From NCBI GenBank assembly GCA_014860005.1, contig JACZKP010000118.1:1-17100 (forward strand): a DNA stretch of 17,100 nucleotides, read 5' to 3'. The notes below the pieces were generated by a model. It made no database searches. It saw only the letters and a program-made list of their open reading frames with translations, and was not told the DNA's origin. The stretch is from Verrucomicrobiota bacterium (lineage in GTDB: Bacteria; Verrucomicrobiota; Verrucomicrobiae; Limisphaerales; UBA11358). Below, in pieces: positions 1-8,580 of this stretch. Both the position numbers and the translations under genes were made by a program. Numbering within the stretch: the stretch's first letter is position 1; the number at the start of each line of letters is the position of its first letter.

Positions 1-112
1 AGGCTTCCTCGGGCGCAAAGGCGACGGCCTACCTGGCTGGCAAACCATCTGGCGCGGCTGGCAGCGCCTGATGTGGATGGCCGAAGGAGTAGAAACCTTT
101 AACCAACGCTAA
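1..112 (+). CDS. IS4-family transposase, C-terminal end (partial)
   Basis: The open frame entering from the left edge encodes 36 residues and stops at the TAA at 110-112. It begins GFLGRKGDGLPGW and continues with TIWRGWQRL, which matches the conserved extreme C-terminus of IS4/Tn5-like DDE transposases (usually FLGRKGDGEPGW followed by LWRGW). The DDE catalytic domain would lie outside the window, so whether the enzyme is intact cannot be judged. It sits directly before a palindromic repeat and the ligase-associated helicase. Helicases of this type are commonly found beside a ligase and an exonuclease gene, so an insertion may have separated them. The family call rests on motif recall over a short stretch. 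Confidence 0.7.
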   Translation, partial: GFLGRKGDGLPGWQTIWRGWQRLMWMAEGVETFNQR

Positions 113-132
113 AAAGATGTGGGTAATGACAA

Positions 133-317
133 GGGTTGCGAGGGACGAGCTACTTTGGGTCCAGGCGATCAGAGTATGTCAACCCCAACGGGGTTGCGTC
201 CGGGGACATGCGAGGAGGCCACAACCCCGTTGGGGTTGGCAGGATTTTTTTCGAGCGCACCCAGGGTAGCTCGTTCCTCGCAACCCTGGGCTGGAGGACA
301 CAATCCCTTTGGGATTG
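133..317. repeat. Palindromic intergenic repeat, family A
   Basis: A 21-nt arm at 133-153 recurs as its reverse complement at 266-286 with one mismatch. Between and beside the arms are three 17-nt units, each of two 7-nt complementary arms around a 3-nt loop: 180-196 (CAACCCC-aac-GGGGTTG), 222-238 (CAACCCC-gtt-GGGGTTG, the reverse complement of the first) and 301-317 (CAATCCC-ttt-GGGATTG). The element stays open in one frame and so appears as a false N-terminal extension of the helicase (residues such as [18 protein letters not shown]). Such translated repeats are common false proteins in Planctomycetes and Verrucomicrobia genomes. Confidence 0.8.
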
Positions 318-355
318 CCAGAAGGTCACCCCGACTTGTGTGTAACGCAAAACCT

Positions 356-3028
356 GTGAACCCGCCGACTGAAAATGTCATCGCCTCTGCGCCTTTGAAG
401 CGCCCCCGTGTGAAAACAGATTTCGCCGAACACTGGTTCCATCATCACGGCTGGCAACCTTTCCCTTTCCAACGCGAAGTGTGGCAGGCCGTGGCGCGGT
501 GTAGTTCGGGGTTGCTCCATGCGACGACAGGTTCAGGCAAGACCTACGCGGTGTGGCTCGCGGCGTTGAACCGGTTCGCACAACTGAAAGCCAAGCCGGC
601 TTCCGCTACCCAGTCCGTTCGCCAACGCGCCGTGCCCGCACCAACCTTGACCGTGCTGTGGATTACTCCGATGCGCGCCCTGGCCGCCGACACAGAGCGC
701 GCCCTCAACGCACCGCTGCACGAATTAAACATCCCGTGGACCGTTGGCGTGCGCAGCGGCGACACCACGACCGCGCAGCGCGCCAAACAATCACGACGAC
801 TTCCCACCGCGCTCATCATCACGCCGGAAAGTCTGAGCCTGCTACTGTCGCGGGTGGATGCCCGCGATTTGTTCAGCAGCCTCCGCATGATCGTGGTGGA
901 CGAATGGCACGAGTTGATCGGCAACAAGCGCGGCATCCAGTTGCAACTGGCTTTGGCGAGATTGCGCCGCTGGCAACCGGGACTGATTACTTGGGGCTTG
1001 TCTGCCACGCTCGGCAATCTGTCGCACGCCATGGAAGTGCTGCTGCCCCAGGGCGGCGGACAATTGGTGCAAGGCAAACAAGCGAAGGAGATGCTGATTG
1101 ATACGTTGCTGCCGCCGGGCATCGAGCGTTTTCCGTGGGCCGGCCATCTCGGCCTGCGCCTGTTGCCGCAGGTAGTCGCGGAGATTGAGAGCAGCAACAC
1201 TTCGCTCGTCTTTACCAACACCCGCTCGCAATCCGAAATCTGGTATCGGGCGATTCTTGAAGCGCGTCCCGACTGGGCGGGCCTGATCGCCCTGCATCAT
1301 GGCTCGCTGGATCGCAAAGTGCGCGGTTGGGTGGAGGTGGCACTCAAGACGGGAAAACTCAAGGCCGTGGTCTGCACGTCGAGCCTCGATCTCGGCGTGG
1401 ATTTTCTGCCCGTGGAACGCGTGTTGCAGATCGGCTCGCCCAAGGGCGTCGCGCGGCTGATGCAACGAGCGGGACGTTCCGGGCACGCGCCGGGACGAGT
1501 GTCGCGCCTGACCATGGTGCCCACACACAGTTTGGAACTGGTGGAATCCATCGCCGCGCAGGACGCGATCACGGCGCGAAATGTCGAACCACGTTTGTCG
1601 CCGCATAAACCGCTGGATGTGCTGGTGCAGCACTTGGTCACGGTGGCGCTGGGCGGAGGTTTCACCCCGGATGAATTGCGCGCCGAAGTTGCCACGACGT
1701 TTGCCTACCGCGATCTCACCAATGAGGAGTGGCAATGGGCGCTCGACTTTGTCCGGCATGGCGGCAGTTCACTCAATGCCTACCCGGATTATCATCGCGT
1801 CCTTCCCGACGCGCACCGCGTGTGGCGCGTGCCGGATGCGCAGCTCGCACGTCGTCATCGCATGAGCATCGGCACCATCGTCAGCGACGCGAGCATGGCG
1901 GTAAAATTCTGGAGCAAGGGCCGCGGCGGCAAGACGCTCGGCTCCGTGGAGGAAGGATTCATCGCGCGGCTCAAGCCCGGAGATTATTTCCTGTTTGGCG
2001 GGCGACTGTTGGAGTTGGTTCGTGTTCATGAAATGACTGCCTTCGTGCGTCCCGCTTCGGGGAAGAAACCCGCCGTGCCGAGCTGGAACGGCGGGCGCAT
2101 GCCGCTCTCGACCGAACTTTCCAATGCCATCGTGACGCGCATGGATGCGGCGGCGCACGGGCATTTCGACGGGCCGGAAATGCAACTGGTGAAGCCGTTG
2201 CTCGAAGTGCAGATGCAATGGTCGGCCCTGCCCACGCAGCACACTCTGCTCGCCGAGACGTTGCGAACGCGCGAAGGCTGGCATCTGTTTCTCTACCCCT
2301 ACGCCGGACGCAATGTGCATCTGGGGCTGGCCAGCCTGCTCGCCTGGCGGATTGGGAAGCATCAGCCCAACACGTTTTCCATCGCGGTGAATGACTATGG
2401 GTTTGAACTTTTGTCCGCAACGGAATTGGATTGGGAGCGCCGGCTCACGCCGGAAATGTTCAGCACTGATCATTTGTTGGAAGACGTGCTGGGGAGTCTC
2501 AATGCGAGTGAATTGGCGCAGCGCCGCTTCCGGGAAATCGCGCGCATCTCCGGCCTCGTGTTCACGGGCTACCCCGGCGTGCCCAAGAGCGCGCGGCAAG
2601 TGCAGGCTTCGTCCAGTTTGTTCTACGACGTGTTTCGCAAATACGATCCCGACAACCTGCTGCTCACCCAAGCGCAGCAGGAAGTGTTGCGTCAGGAACT
2701 CGACGTGGAGCGGCTCAGTGCCACATTGGTTCAGATGAAGAACAAGACCTTGCACTGGCAGCGCATCGAACGGCCGACGCCCTTCGCTTTTCCTTTGCTG
2801 GTGGAACGCTTCCGCGAAAGTTCGAGTTCGGAAAAATTGTCCGACCGCATTGCCCGCATGGTGGCCGACTTGGAAAAAGCTGCCGGCGCGGGTGGCTATG
2901 AGCCGCCAGAAAGCGCGCCGGAACGTAGCGCCTTCAACGCGCCCGAACGGAAGCGCCCACGCCGCGAACGCGAACGCAAAGATGGCCGTCCGCGCATCCG
3001 CCATCCGCGACCGAGACACGGATTTTGA
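356..3028 (+). CDS. Ligase-associated DNA damage response DEXH-box helicase (Lhr-like)
   Basis: This is an ATP-dependent superfamily 2 helicase of the Lhr group that partners with an ATP-dependent ligase, an exonuclease and PdeM in bacterial DNA repair. Numbered from the GTG at 356 (890 aa), the motifs are Walker A ATTGSGKT ending near residue 63, motif II DEWH at 182-185, motif III SAT at 216-218, and motif [10 protein letters not shown] at 370-377. A long Lhr-type C-terminal region follows, then a basic, probably disordered tail rich in ERKRPRR. The start is uncertain. The frame is open back to 119, but that stretch is a repeat. GTG 356, TTG 395 and GTG 410 are all possible, and homology begins at about 413 (TDFAEHWF). 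None has a convincing ribosome site. The stop overlaps the next start (TTGA at 3025-3028), so translation is probably coupled to pdeM. Confidence 0.9.
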   Translation: MNPPTENVIASAPLKRPRVKTDFAEHWFHHHGWQPFPFQREVWQAVARCSSGLLHATTGSGKTYAVWLAALNRFAQLKAKPASATQSVRQRAVPAPTLTVLWITPMRALAADTERALNAPLHELNIPWTVGVRSGDTTTAQRAKQSRRLPTALIITPESLSLLLSRVDARDLFSSLRMIVVDEWHELIGNKRGIQLQLALARLRRWQPGLITWGLSATLGNLSHAMEVLLPQGGGQLVQGKQAKEMLIDTLLPPGIERFPWAGHLGLRLLPQVVAEIESSNTSLVFTNTRSQSEIWYRAILEARPDWAGLIALHHGSLDRKVRGWVEVALKTGKLKAVVCTSSLDLGVDFLPVERVLQIGSPKGVARLMQRAGRSGHAPGRVSRLTMVPTHSLELVESIAAQDAITARNVEPRLSPHKPLDVLVQHLVTVALGGGFTPDELRAEVATTFAYRDLTNEEWQWALDFVRHGGSSLNAYPDYHRVLPDAHRVWRVPDAQLARRHRMSIGTIVSDASMAVKFWSKGRGGKTLGSVEEGFIARLKPGDYFLFGGRLLELVRVHEMTAFVRPASGKKPAVPSWNGGRMPLSTELSNAIVTRMDAAAHGHFDGPEMQLVKPLLEVQMQWSALPTQHTLLAETLRTREGWHLFLYPYAGRNVHLGLASLLAWRIGKHQPNTFSIAVNDYGFELLSATELDWERRLTPEMFSTDHLLEDVLGSLNASELAQRRFREIARISGLVFTGYPGVPKSARQVQASSSLFYDVFRKYDPDNLLLTQAQQEVLRQELDVERLSATLVQMKNKTLHWQRIERPTPFAFPLLVERFRESSSSEKLSDRIARMVADLEKAAGAGGYEPPESAPERSAFNAPERKRPRRERERKDGRPRIRHPRPRHGF

Positions 3029-3741
3029 AACGGGAACTTACACTGAAGATAGCCGGCCACACGCTGCTCCTGCTCGCCGACAAGGCGCTTTATTGGCCGC
3101 AGCGAAAATCCCTGCTCATCGCCGACGCGCATTTCGGCAAGGCCGCCGCGTATCGCGCGCTGGGACAGCCTGTGCCGCACGGCACGACGGCGACGAACCT
3201 GTTGCGATTGGATGCGCTGCTCGCGAGTTATCCCACCACACACTTGATCTTCCTCGGCGATTTCCTGCACGCCCTGAAATCCCACGCCCCCGCCACGCTC
3301 GCCGCCTTGCATGAATGGCGACAGCGTCACGCCCGGCTCGCTTGCACGCTGATTCGCGGCAACCACGACCAGCGCGCGGGCGATCCGCCGTCCACGCTGG
3401 AGATTGAAACCGTCAACGAGCCGTTAATCCTCGGCCCGTTTGCGCTCCGGCACACGCCTGCCGCCCAGGCGGGCCATCACGTCATCGCCGGGCATTTGCA
3501 TCCGGTCTTCAACTTGCATGGCAAAGGTCGCCAGAGTCTGCGCCTCCCCTGCTTTTGGTGCAGCGATGAAATGACGGTGCTGCCCTCTTTCGGCGATTTT
3601 ACCGGCGGTCAAGCTGTCGGCATCCCGCTCGTTCATCGCATCTTTGTGACGGATGGTAGCGGGGTATGGCCGGTGTTGCTGGCCAAGGCCCGAGCGGGTG
3701 GCACAAAGCGAAACCAAGCAAGAAGTAGGAGGCTGCCCTGA
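3025..3741 (+). CDS. pdeM: Ligase-associated metallophosphoesterase PdeM
   Basis: A calcineurin-like metallophosphoesterase of 238 aa that belongs with the ligase-associated helicase. All expected metal-binding motifs are visible: D34-A-H36, G78-D79 with H82 in GDFLHA, G112-N-H-D115, and G156-H-L-H159 in AGHLHP. It is presumed to be a cytoplasmic nuclease or phosphodiesterase in DNA damage response; its exact substrate cannot be read from sequence. The TTG start at 3025 overlaps the helicase stop by four bases, the usual sign of coupled translation. The last 25 or so residues are polar and poorly conserved. The ligase and exonuclease partners are not in this window and no terminator follows. 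Confidence 0.9.
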   Translation: MKRELTLKIAGHTLLLLADKALYWPQRKSLLIADAHFGKAAAYRALGQPVPHGTTATNLLRLDALLASYPTTHLIFLGDFLHALKSHAPATLAALHEWRQRHARLACTLIRGNHDQRAGDPPSTLEIETVNEPLILGPFALRHTPAAQAGHHVIAGHLHPVFNLHGKGRQSLRLPCFWCSDEMTVLPSFGDFTGGQAVGIPLVHRIFVTDGSGVWPVLLAKARAGGTKRNQARSRRLP

Positions 3742-3999
3742 CCAACGAGGACTTCCATTTGCAAGCTCCAAGCGAATGTTCAAGACTGTCCAATCAGTGC
3801 GCGGATGCGGACCATGTCTATCCACTTATAGGGATAACACCTATCTAGAATTCCTTTCGTCCAGGGATAGTCTCACAAAGTGAAAATTAGCGCCTTCGGT
3901 GCATCTTCAGGTGCATGGTGAAGGGCGACAAATTAAAAAAGAACAACATCCATATCTTAGTTACCGTTTCTCGATAACCAGATTTACCAGATAAACATT
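3742..3999. other. Intergenic region, weak hairpin only
   Basis: No convincing gene. This stretch is less GC-rich than its neighbours. A weak imperfect hairpin can be drawn at 3891-3927 (arms around CCTTC and GAAGG with inner TGCA pairs), but no U-tract follows, so it is not called a terminator. Confidence 0.4.
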
Positions 4000-4272
4000 A
4001 TGAATACTTCCACACCTGATTCACCAGTCGCAGCTCCCGCTCACCAGTACTCAGAGGGCAAGACCGCAACAGCAATTGAGCGCCAAACCGCCAAGGTTCC
4101 GTCAGACGTTTTTCTTTGGTCGGCCGGGGCTTCAATAGCCGCTTCCCTCACCCTCAAAATGATGGGGCGTAAACATGAGGCGCTGTTTGTGGGCCAATGG
4201 GCACCCACTTTTCTGCTGCTGGGGATTTACAACAAGCTCGTCAAACTATTCGGCACCGATCAGCGGCACTAA
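4000..4272 (+). CDS. Small two-helix membrane protein, conserved hypothetical
   Basis: A 90-residue protein with a polar N-terminus (about residues 1-35, including SEGKTATAIERQTAKVPSD) and two probable membrane segments, near residues 37-55 and 64-82. The pattern ERQTAK-P-D-FLW followed by GKKH-like and ALFVGQWAPTFLLLG recalls a small family I have seen in Verrucomicrobia, Acidobacteria and Bacteroidetes. It has no assigned function that I know of. The ATG at 4000 is the first in frame. It has no clear Shine-Dalgarno site, only an A/T-rich leader, which is common in this phylum. It stands alone between the repair pair and an antiporter fragment. Confidence 0.75.
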   Translation: MNTSTPDSPVAAPAHQYSEGKTATAIERQTAKVPSDVFLWSAGASIAASLTLKMMGRKHEALFVGQWAPTFLLLGIYNKLVKLFGTDQRH

Positions 4273-4297
4273 ACGCGTTGTTCACGAGATCGGCGAT

Positions 4298-4525
4298 TTG
4301 CGGACCAGCAGCCACAACCCGAGGCGCGCTTACCCGCGCCCCGAAGGGCGCATTCTTGAAGTCGGACTGGTGCTCGTCATCGGCATCATGCTCGCGCCGG
4401 AATTCCTTGACCTCGCCGACCTATGGTTTGTGCCGGTGCTGTTGCTCATTATTCGGCCCCTGGCTGTGGGGCTCGGACTGGCGGGTATGGGAACACCGCC
4501 GTCTGATGAGGTAACGACTCCATAA
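4298..4525 (+). pseudogene. Fragment of a NhaP/CPA1-type Na+/H+ antiporter
   Basis: A short open frame (about 75 codons from a TTG at 4298, stop TAA at 4523-4525) carries two hydrophobic segments. The sequence RILEVGLVLVIGIMLAP, then WFVPVLLLIIRPLAVGLGL, resembles an internal part of CPA1 cation:proton antiporters, where the IRPLAV-LGL strand normally precedes a further helix and GWFGIRGIGS. Here the frame stops soon after GMGTPPSDEV, and the remaining transmembrane helices on both sides are missing. It is best read as a decayed remnant. A small genuine two-helix protein is the alternative. The family call is from memory and is moderate at best. Confidence 0.4.
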
Positions 4526-4629
4526 GGCGAATACCCCATACCAGCAAACAATCCGTCGGAGTAAAATTTGGCCGTGCTGCACGAAGAATTATCATCTGCT
4601 GCGGGGGCAGTCGCACCCCATTCTCAGTC

Positions 4630-5688
4630 ATGTATCTGACCGGAATTGGCACGGCGGTTCCGCTGCACTGCTATACGCAGGCGCAGTGCTGGAGCGCGTT
4701 GCAACAGGCACCGCAGTTTGCTCAACTCAACCCGCGCTCTCATGCCGTCCTGCGGAAAGTTTTGGCCGGTGAAAACGGCATCGCCACCCGGCACCTCGCC
4801 GTCGCGGAATTGGCAGAAGCCTTCGTCCTCACGCCCGACGCGCTGCACGCCCGCTTTGCGGAGCACGCACCCACGTTGGCCACGCAAGCCGCCGAGCGCG
4901 CCTTGGCCCAGGCGCGACTCACGGCCGCAGACGTGGACGCCATTCTCATCAGCACCTGCACCGGCAGCCTGTGTCCCGGACTCACGAGCTACGTGGGCGA
5001 GCGGCTGGGTCTGCGCGCGGATGTGCAGGCCCTGGATTTGGTCGGGCAAGGTTGTGGCGCGGCGCTGCCGAACTGCCGCACGGCGGAAGCGTTACTCGCC
5101 TCGGGCCGGGCGCAACACGTCCTCTCGGTCTGCGTCGAGATTTGCAGCGCGGCCTTCTACCTCGACAACGATCCCGGAGTGCTCGTTAGCGCGTGCCTCT
5201 TTGGCGACGGCGCGGGCGCGGCCGTGTGGTCCGCCCAACCTGCCGCGCACGCGCGGCGCGTGGAGTGGCGCGCGGCGGATACGTTTCTCAGCCCGACGGA
5301 TCGCGATGCGCTGCGCTTCGAGCAACGCGCTGGCATGTTGCGCAACATCCTCTCGCGCGAGGTTCCAGCGCTCGCGGCGAAGCATGTGGAAAGACTTTTC
5401 ACGACCATGCTCGAAGCGCAGCCGCTCCAGCGCGCTGCGGTAACGGGCTGGATTCTCCACGCCGGGGGACGGGAGGTGCTGGCCGCGGTGCAAAAATCCC
5501 TCGGGCTGGACGCGCCGGATTTGCAGCGGAGCGCCGTCGTGTTGCGCGAGTTTGGCAATCTCAGCAGCCCGTTCGTGCTCTTCGTGCTGGAGCGTTCGCT
5601 CGCGGAGCATGCGCCGGGGGGCTGGTGGTGGATGTCGGCCTTTGGCGCGGGCTTTAGTTGTCACGGTGCTTTTTTGAAAGTGGAATGA
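4630..5688 (+). CDS. Type III polyketide synthase (chalcone/stilbene synthase family)
   Basis: A homodimeric ketosynthase of 352 aa, the usual length for type III PKS, which condenses malonyl-CoA extenders onto an acyl-CoA starter and cyclises the product to pyrones, resorcinols or phloroglucinols. The Cys-His-Asn triad is visible: C142 in LVGQGCGAALP, H277 in GWILHAGG, and N310 in EFGNLSSP. The C-terminal GAGFSCHG matches the usual active-site loop near the end of the family. The ATG at 4630 gives a normal thiolase-fold N-terminus (MYLTGIGTAVP). The methyltransferase starts 3 nt after the stop and the FAD oxidoreductase overlaps that gene, so the three form one operon. The starter unit and ring type cannot be deduced by eye. 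Confidence 0.92.
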   Translation: MYLTGIGTAVPLHCYTQAQCWSALQQAPQFAQLNPRSHAVLRKVLAGENGIATRHLAVAELAEAFVLTPDALHARFAEHAPTLATQAAERALAQARLTAADVDAILISTCTGSLCPGLTSYVGERLGLRADVQALDLVGQGCGAALPNCRTAEALLASGRAQHVLSVCVEICSAAFYLDNDPGVLVSACLFGDGAGAAVWSAQPAAHARRVEWRAADTFLSPTDRDALRFEQRAGMLRNILSREVPALAAKHVERLFTTMLEAQPLQRAAVTGWILHAGGREVLAAVQKSLGLDAPDLQRSAVVLREFGNLSSPFVLFVLERSLAEHAPGGWWWMSAFGAGFSCHGAFLKVE

Positions 5689-5691
5689 GCC

Positions 5692-6396
5692 ATGCGTCGC
5701 TTAGTTGAACCGGAACTTCTCGACACTCTGCCGCCGGGTGATCCGCAGGCAGTCGGCTCGCGCGCGGACTTGCGCCGGCTGAATTTTTTCATGGGCCACG
5801 CGGACATTCTGACGCGCGCGTTTCGCCGCCCGCACGAGGCACATCCATTTCCGTCACGACCACTACGGCTGGTCGAACTTGGCGCCGGCGACGGGAGTCT
5901 GCTACTGCGACTGGCCCAGCGCTGGTCGGTCCTTGGGGTGACGGCAGAAGTCACGTTGCTCGACCGTCAGAATCTGGCTTCCACCGAAACCCGCCGCGCG
6001 TTCGCCGCGCTTCATTGGTCCGTGAAAAGTGTCGCGTCTGATGTGTTCGCCTGGCTGGACTCACCGGCGCCGATCGCGGACGTGATGCTCGCGAATCTAT
6101 TCCTCCACCATTTTCCGGATGAACGGCTGGCCACGTTGTTGCGGCTGGCCGCTGCGAGAACAAACATGTTTCTCGCCTGCGAGCCGCGCCGTTCGCCGCT
6201 CGCACTCACAGCCGCCCGCTCCGTGGCGCTCCTCGGTTGTAACGCCGTCACGCGGCATGACGCCGTCGTCAGTGTGCGCGCCGGTTTCGCCGGCCCCGAA
6301 CTATCTGCGCTCTGGCCGCAGCCAAAGGAATGGGAGCTGAATGAAAAATCCGTCGGCTTGTTCAGCCACGGCTTTTTCGCGCAAAGAAATGTCTGA
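5692..6396 (+). CDS. Class I SAM-dependent methyltransferase of the type III PKS operon
   Basis: A 234-residue Rossmann-fold methyltransferase. Motif I is VELGAGDGS at 61-69, an acidic residue ending strand 2 is D91 (TLLDRQN), and the post-motif VMLANLFLHHFPDE at 131-144 resembles the motif II region of small-molecule methyltransferases. About 55 N-terminal residues precede the fold, with an RRLNFFMGH segment typical of methyltransferases next to type III PKS genes. It starts 3 nt after the PKS stop and its last 8 bases overlap the oxidoreductase start. It probably O- or C-methylates the polyketide, but the target atom is inference. There is no membrane segment, so it should be cytoplasmic. 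Confidence 0.85.
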   Translation: MRRLVEPELLDTLPPGDPQAVGSRADLRRLNFFMGHADILTRAFRRPHEAHPFPSRPLRLVELGAGDGSLLLRLAQRWSVLGVTAEVTLLDRQNLASTETRRAFAALHWSVKSVASDVFAWLDSPAPIADVMLANLFLHHFPDERLATLLRLAAARTNMFLACEPRRSPLALTAARSVALLGCNAVTRHDAVVSVRAGFAGPELSALWPQPKEWELNEKSVGLFSHGFFAQRNV

Positions 6397-7423
6397 GCAA
6401 ATTACCATTGTCGGCGGCGGACTGGCGGGCCTGACGCTCGGCATCGGGTTGCGCCAGCGCGGCGTGCCGGTCGCAGTGTGGGAGGCGAGCCGCTATCCCC
6501 GCCATCGCGTTTGCGGCGAATTCATCAGCGGGCGCGGCCAGGCTTCGTTGGCGCGGCTCGGTTTGCTGGACGGCTTGCGCCACGCGGGGGCCGGCGCCGC
6601 AGTAAGCGCGGCGTTCTTTGATGGCCAGACGATGCTCGCCGCCCATCCGCTGCCGGAAGCCGCGCTGTGTGTCTCGCGATTCGTGCTGGATGAATGGCTG
6701 GCGCAAGAATTCCAACGGCTCGGCGGCGAATTGCGCGAGGGCGCGAGATGGACGGGTGATTTTGGCGCCGGAATTGTGCGTGCCACGGGGCGGCGTGCGG
6801 CGCCGGTGGCGGACGGCTGGCGCTGGTTCGGTTTGAAAGTCCACGCGCGCGGCGTCGCGCTGGACGCCGATCTGGAAATGCACTTTCTGCCGGCGGGCTA
6901 TGTCGGCCTGTGCCGGTTGCCGGGCGGCGCGGTGAACATCTGTGGATTGTTCCGCAGCGCGGCCGCCGTGCCGGATTTGGCCCAACGCTGGCCGGAATGG
7001 CTCAGTGGCCCGCCGGACTGCGCATTGCATTCGCGAATGGCGGGGGCGCAATTCGACGCGGATTCTTTCTGCTCGGTCGCGGGGCTGAGCCTGCGTCCGC
7101 AACGGGCGAGCGAGTGTCGCGAGTGGTGCGTGGGCGATGCGGTGACGATGATTCCGCCCATGACCGGCAACGGCATGTCCATGGCTTTTGAGTCCGCCGA
7201 ACTGGCCCTCGCTCCGCTCGTGAAGTTCAGCCAAGGCCAACTGGCTTGGACGCAAGCGCAGCAGGAGTTCGCCCGGACTTGCAACCACGCTTTCACCGCG
7301 CGCCTCCGATGGGCGGGGTGGTTGCAGCGGGCGGTATTCTTCGCTCCGGCGCGTGCGGCACTTTTCTTCGTGGCGGCGCGCGCCGGGTGCTGCTGGCGGG
7401 GACTGTTCGAACGGACGCGGTAG
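6389..7423 (+). CDS. FAD-dependent oxidoreductase (geranylgeranyl reductase/UbiH-like) of the PKS operon
   Basis: A flavoprotein of 344 aa from the ATG at 6389, chosen because the dinucleotide-binding strand starts right there (MSEQITIVGGGLAG) and the ATGTCTGA overlap couples it to the methyltransferase. An in-frame ATG at 6341 only adds residues that overlap the preceding gene. FAD signatures are GGGLAG at 9-14, the ribose-binding E32 (VAVWEAS), RHRVCGEF at 39-45, and the second FAD motif CVGDAV at 247-252 followed by PPMTGNGMSMA. Its likely job is hydroxylation, dehydrogenation or reduction of the methylated polyketide, for example towards a quinone. The C-terminus is hydrophobic and rich in Arg, Trp and Phe, suggesting membrane association. 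Confidence 0.85.
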   Translation: MSEQITIVGGGLAGLTLGIGLRQRGVPVAVWEASRYPRHRVCGEFISGRGQASLARLGLLDGLRHAGAGAAVSAAFFDGQTMLAAHPLPEAALCVSRFVLDEWLAQEFQRLGGELREGARWTGDFGAGIVRATGRRAAPVADGWRWFGLKVHARGVALDADLEMHFLPAGYVGLCRLPGGAVNICGLFRSAAAVPDLAQRWPEWLSGPPDCALHSRMAGAQFDADSFCSVAGLSLRPQRASECREWCVGDAVTMIPPMTGNGMSMAFESAELALAPLVKFSQGQLAWTQAQQEFARTCNHAFTARLRWAGWLQRAVFFAPARAALFFVAARAGCCWRGLFERTR

Positions 7424-7450
7424 GGTTACACCCCATAGTCAAGGACGATC

Positions 7451-7471
7451 CGGAGGCGTAGCCTGCCTCCG
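7451..7471. other. Perfect 7-bp stem hairpin between the PKS operon and Mn-catalase
   Basis: CGGAGGC at 7451-7457 pairs with GCCTCCG at 7465-7471 around a 7-nt loop. On the plus strand it is followed by A residues rather than T, so it is not a standard rightward terminator. It may still end PKS-operon transcription weakly or be a small repeat. Confidence 0.45.
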
Positions 7472-7527
7472 AAAAAATGAATCATAAAAATATTATTCGA
7501 CAACAACAAAAACAATAAGGACCAACT

Positions 7528-8331
7528 ATGTATCACCACATCAAGAAACTCATGTACACCGTTCGCATCGGCACCCCGGACCCTCGTTTCGGCAACATGC
7601 TGCTGGAGCAATTCGGCGGCGCCAACGGGGAGCTCGCGGCCGCGATGCAGTATTCCATCCAGGGGCTGAACTGCGATGACCCCGCGCGCAAAGACTTGCT
7701 CATGGACATCGGCACCGAGGAGCTGAGCCATCTCGAGATCGTCGGCACCTTGGCGCGGATGCATCTGAAGCCGATGAAGACCGACCGCGAAGCGGCGGAA
7801 GCGGATCCACTCGTGGCGATTGCCGGGGGTGGCGGTGTGACGCTCTGCAACTCCATGGGCAACTCCTGGACGGCGGATTACTTGAAGGTGACGGGCGAAC
7901 TGGATGTGGACTTGCGCAGCAACATTGCGGCGGAGGCCCGGGCCAAGATCGTCTATGAGCGCCTGATCAATTTCTGCGACGACCCCGGCACCAAGGACGC
8001 GCTGCAATTTCTGATGACGCGCGAAATCACCCACCTCAAGGCCTTCATGGCCGCGCTGGAAAGCATGGGCAAAGATCCGCTGGTCATTGGCGAAATCCCG
8101 CCGACCCCCGGCATCGTTGATCAGTTCTACAACGATTCCACCGGCAAGGAAAACGGGGATGAGGATGCGCGCGGCCCGTGGAACGAAGGGAACGGCGTGA
8201 AATACATCGCCGCGGAAGCGCAGCCGATTGCCGCCGCGACCGAGGCGGAAGTGACGCGCGAAATTCACAGCGCCGGGCGCCGGGGGCCGGCCAGTTCGGC
8301 CAAACCTTCACGAAGTAAAACGGCCCGGTAA
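7528..8331 (+). CDS. Manganese (non-haem) catalase
   Basis: A dimanganese catalase of 267 aa that disproportionates hydrogen peroxide in the cytoplasm. The four-helix bundle ligands appear at family spacing: E35 (GGANGEL), E65 and H68 (EELSH), E136 (NIAAEARAK) and H169 (REITH). The spacing of 33 between the last two matches that of the Lactobacillus plantarum enzyme (E148 and H181, from memory). The C-terminal 40 or so residues are low-complexity, Ala-rich and basic at the very end. A good Shine-Dalgarno AAGGA lies at 7517-7521, six bases before the ATG, stronger than at most genes here, which suggests high expression. It stands alone and faces the NHEJ operon convergently. Confidence 0.95.
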   Translation: MYHHIKKLMYTVRIGTPDPRFGNMLLEQFGGANGELAAAMQYSIQGLNCDDPARKDLLMDIGTEELSHLEIVGTLARMHLKPMKTDREAAEADPLVAIAGGGGVTLCNSMGNSWTADYLKVTGELDVDLRSNIAAEARAKIVYERLINFCDDPGTKDALQFLMTREITHLKAFMAALESMGKDPLVIGEIPPTPGIVDQFYNDSTGKENGDEDARGPWNEGNGVKYIAAEAQPIAAATEAEVTREIHSAGRRGPASSAKPSRSKTAR

Positions 8332-8358
8332 AATACCATTTTGTGCTGGGGAGCTAAA

Positions 8359-8520
8359 CCGGAACGATGCAGTCGAACGGGACTAAACGTAGAGACGCGG
8401 AGAACGCAAAGAGGCGCAGAGAACTTTCGATGGGGCACGTGCGCTGGATTGTACGTGGTTCGCAACCCGTTTCTCTCAGCGATTCGCGGCGCCCTCTGCG
8501 TCTCCGCGTTTCTCCCGTCA
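8359..8520. repeat. Intergenic inverted repeat of the GACGCGGAGA type (family D)
   Basis: A left arm at 8392-8421 (GAGACGCGGAGAACGC then AAAGAGGCGCAGAG) faces a right arm at 8492-8513 (CCCTCTGCGTCTCCGCG then TTTCT), roughly 70 nt apart. It is preceded at 8359-8378 by CCGGAACGATGCAGTCGAAC, a border sequence that recurs at other repeats in this window. The element lies between the convergent Mn-catalase and NHEJ operon. Repeats with this arm sequence are widespread in bacterial intergenic DNA. Confidence 0.7.
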
Positions 8521-8580
8521 GATTTCTAACGCATTGGTCCGGCTAAAGCTCGAGCAAAGTTCAACAGCAGTTCTCGGCGG

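Noticed and set aside
1769..3019. Long open frame (416 codons) on the minus strand inside the helicase gene
   Set aside because: It lies opposite a gene with full helicase motifs. High-GC codon bias produces such antisense open frames, and the translation resembles no protein.
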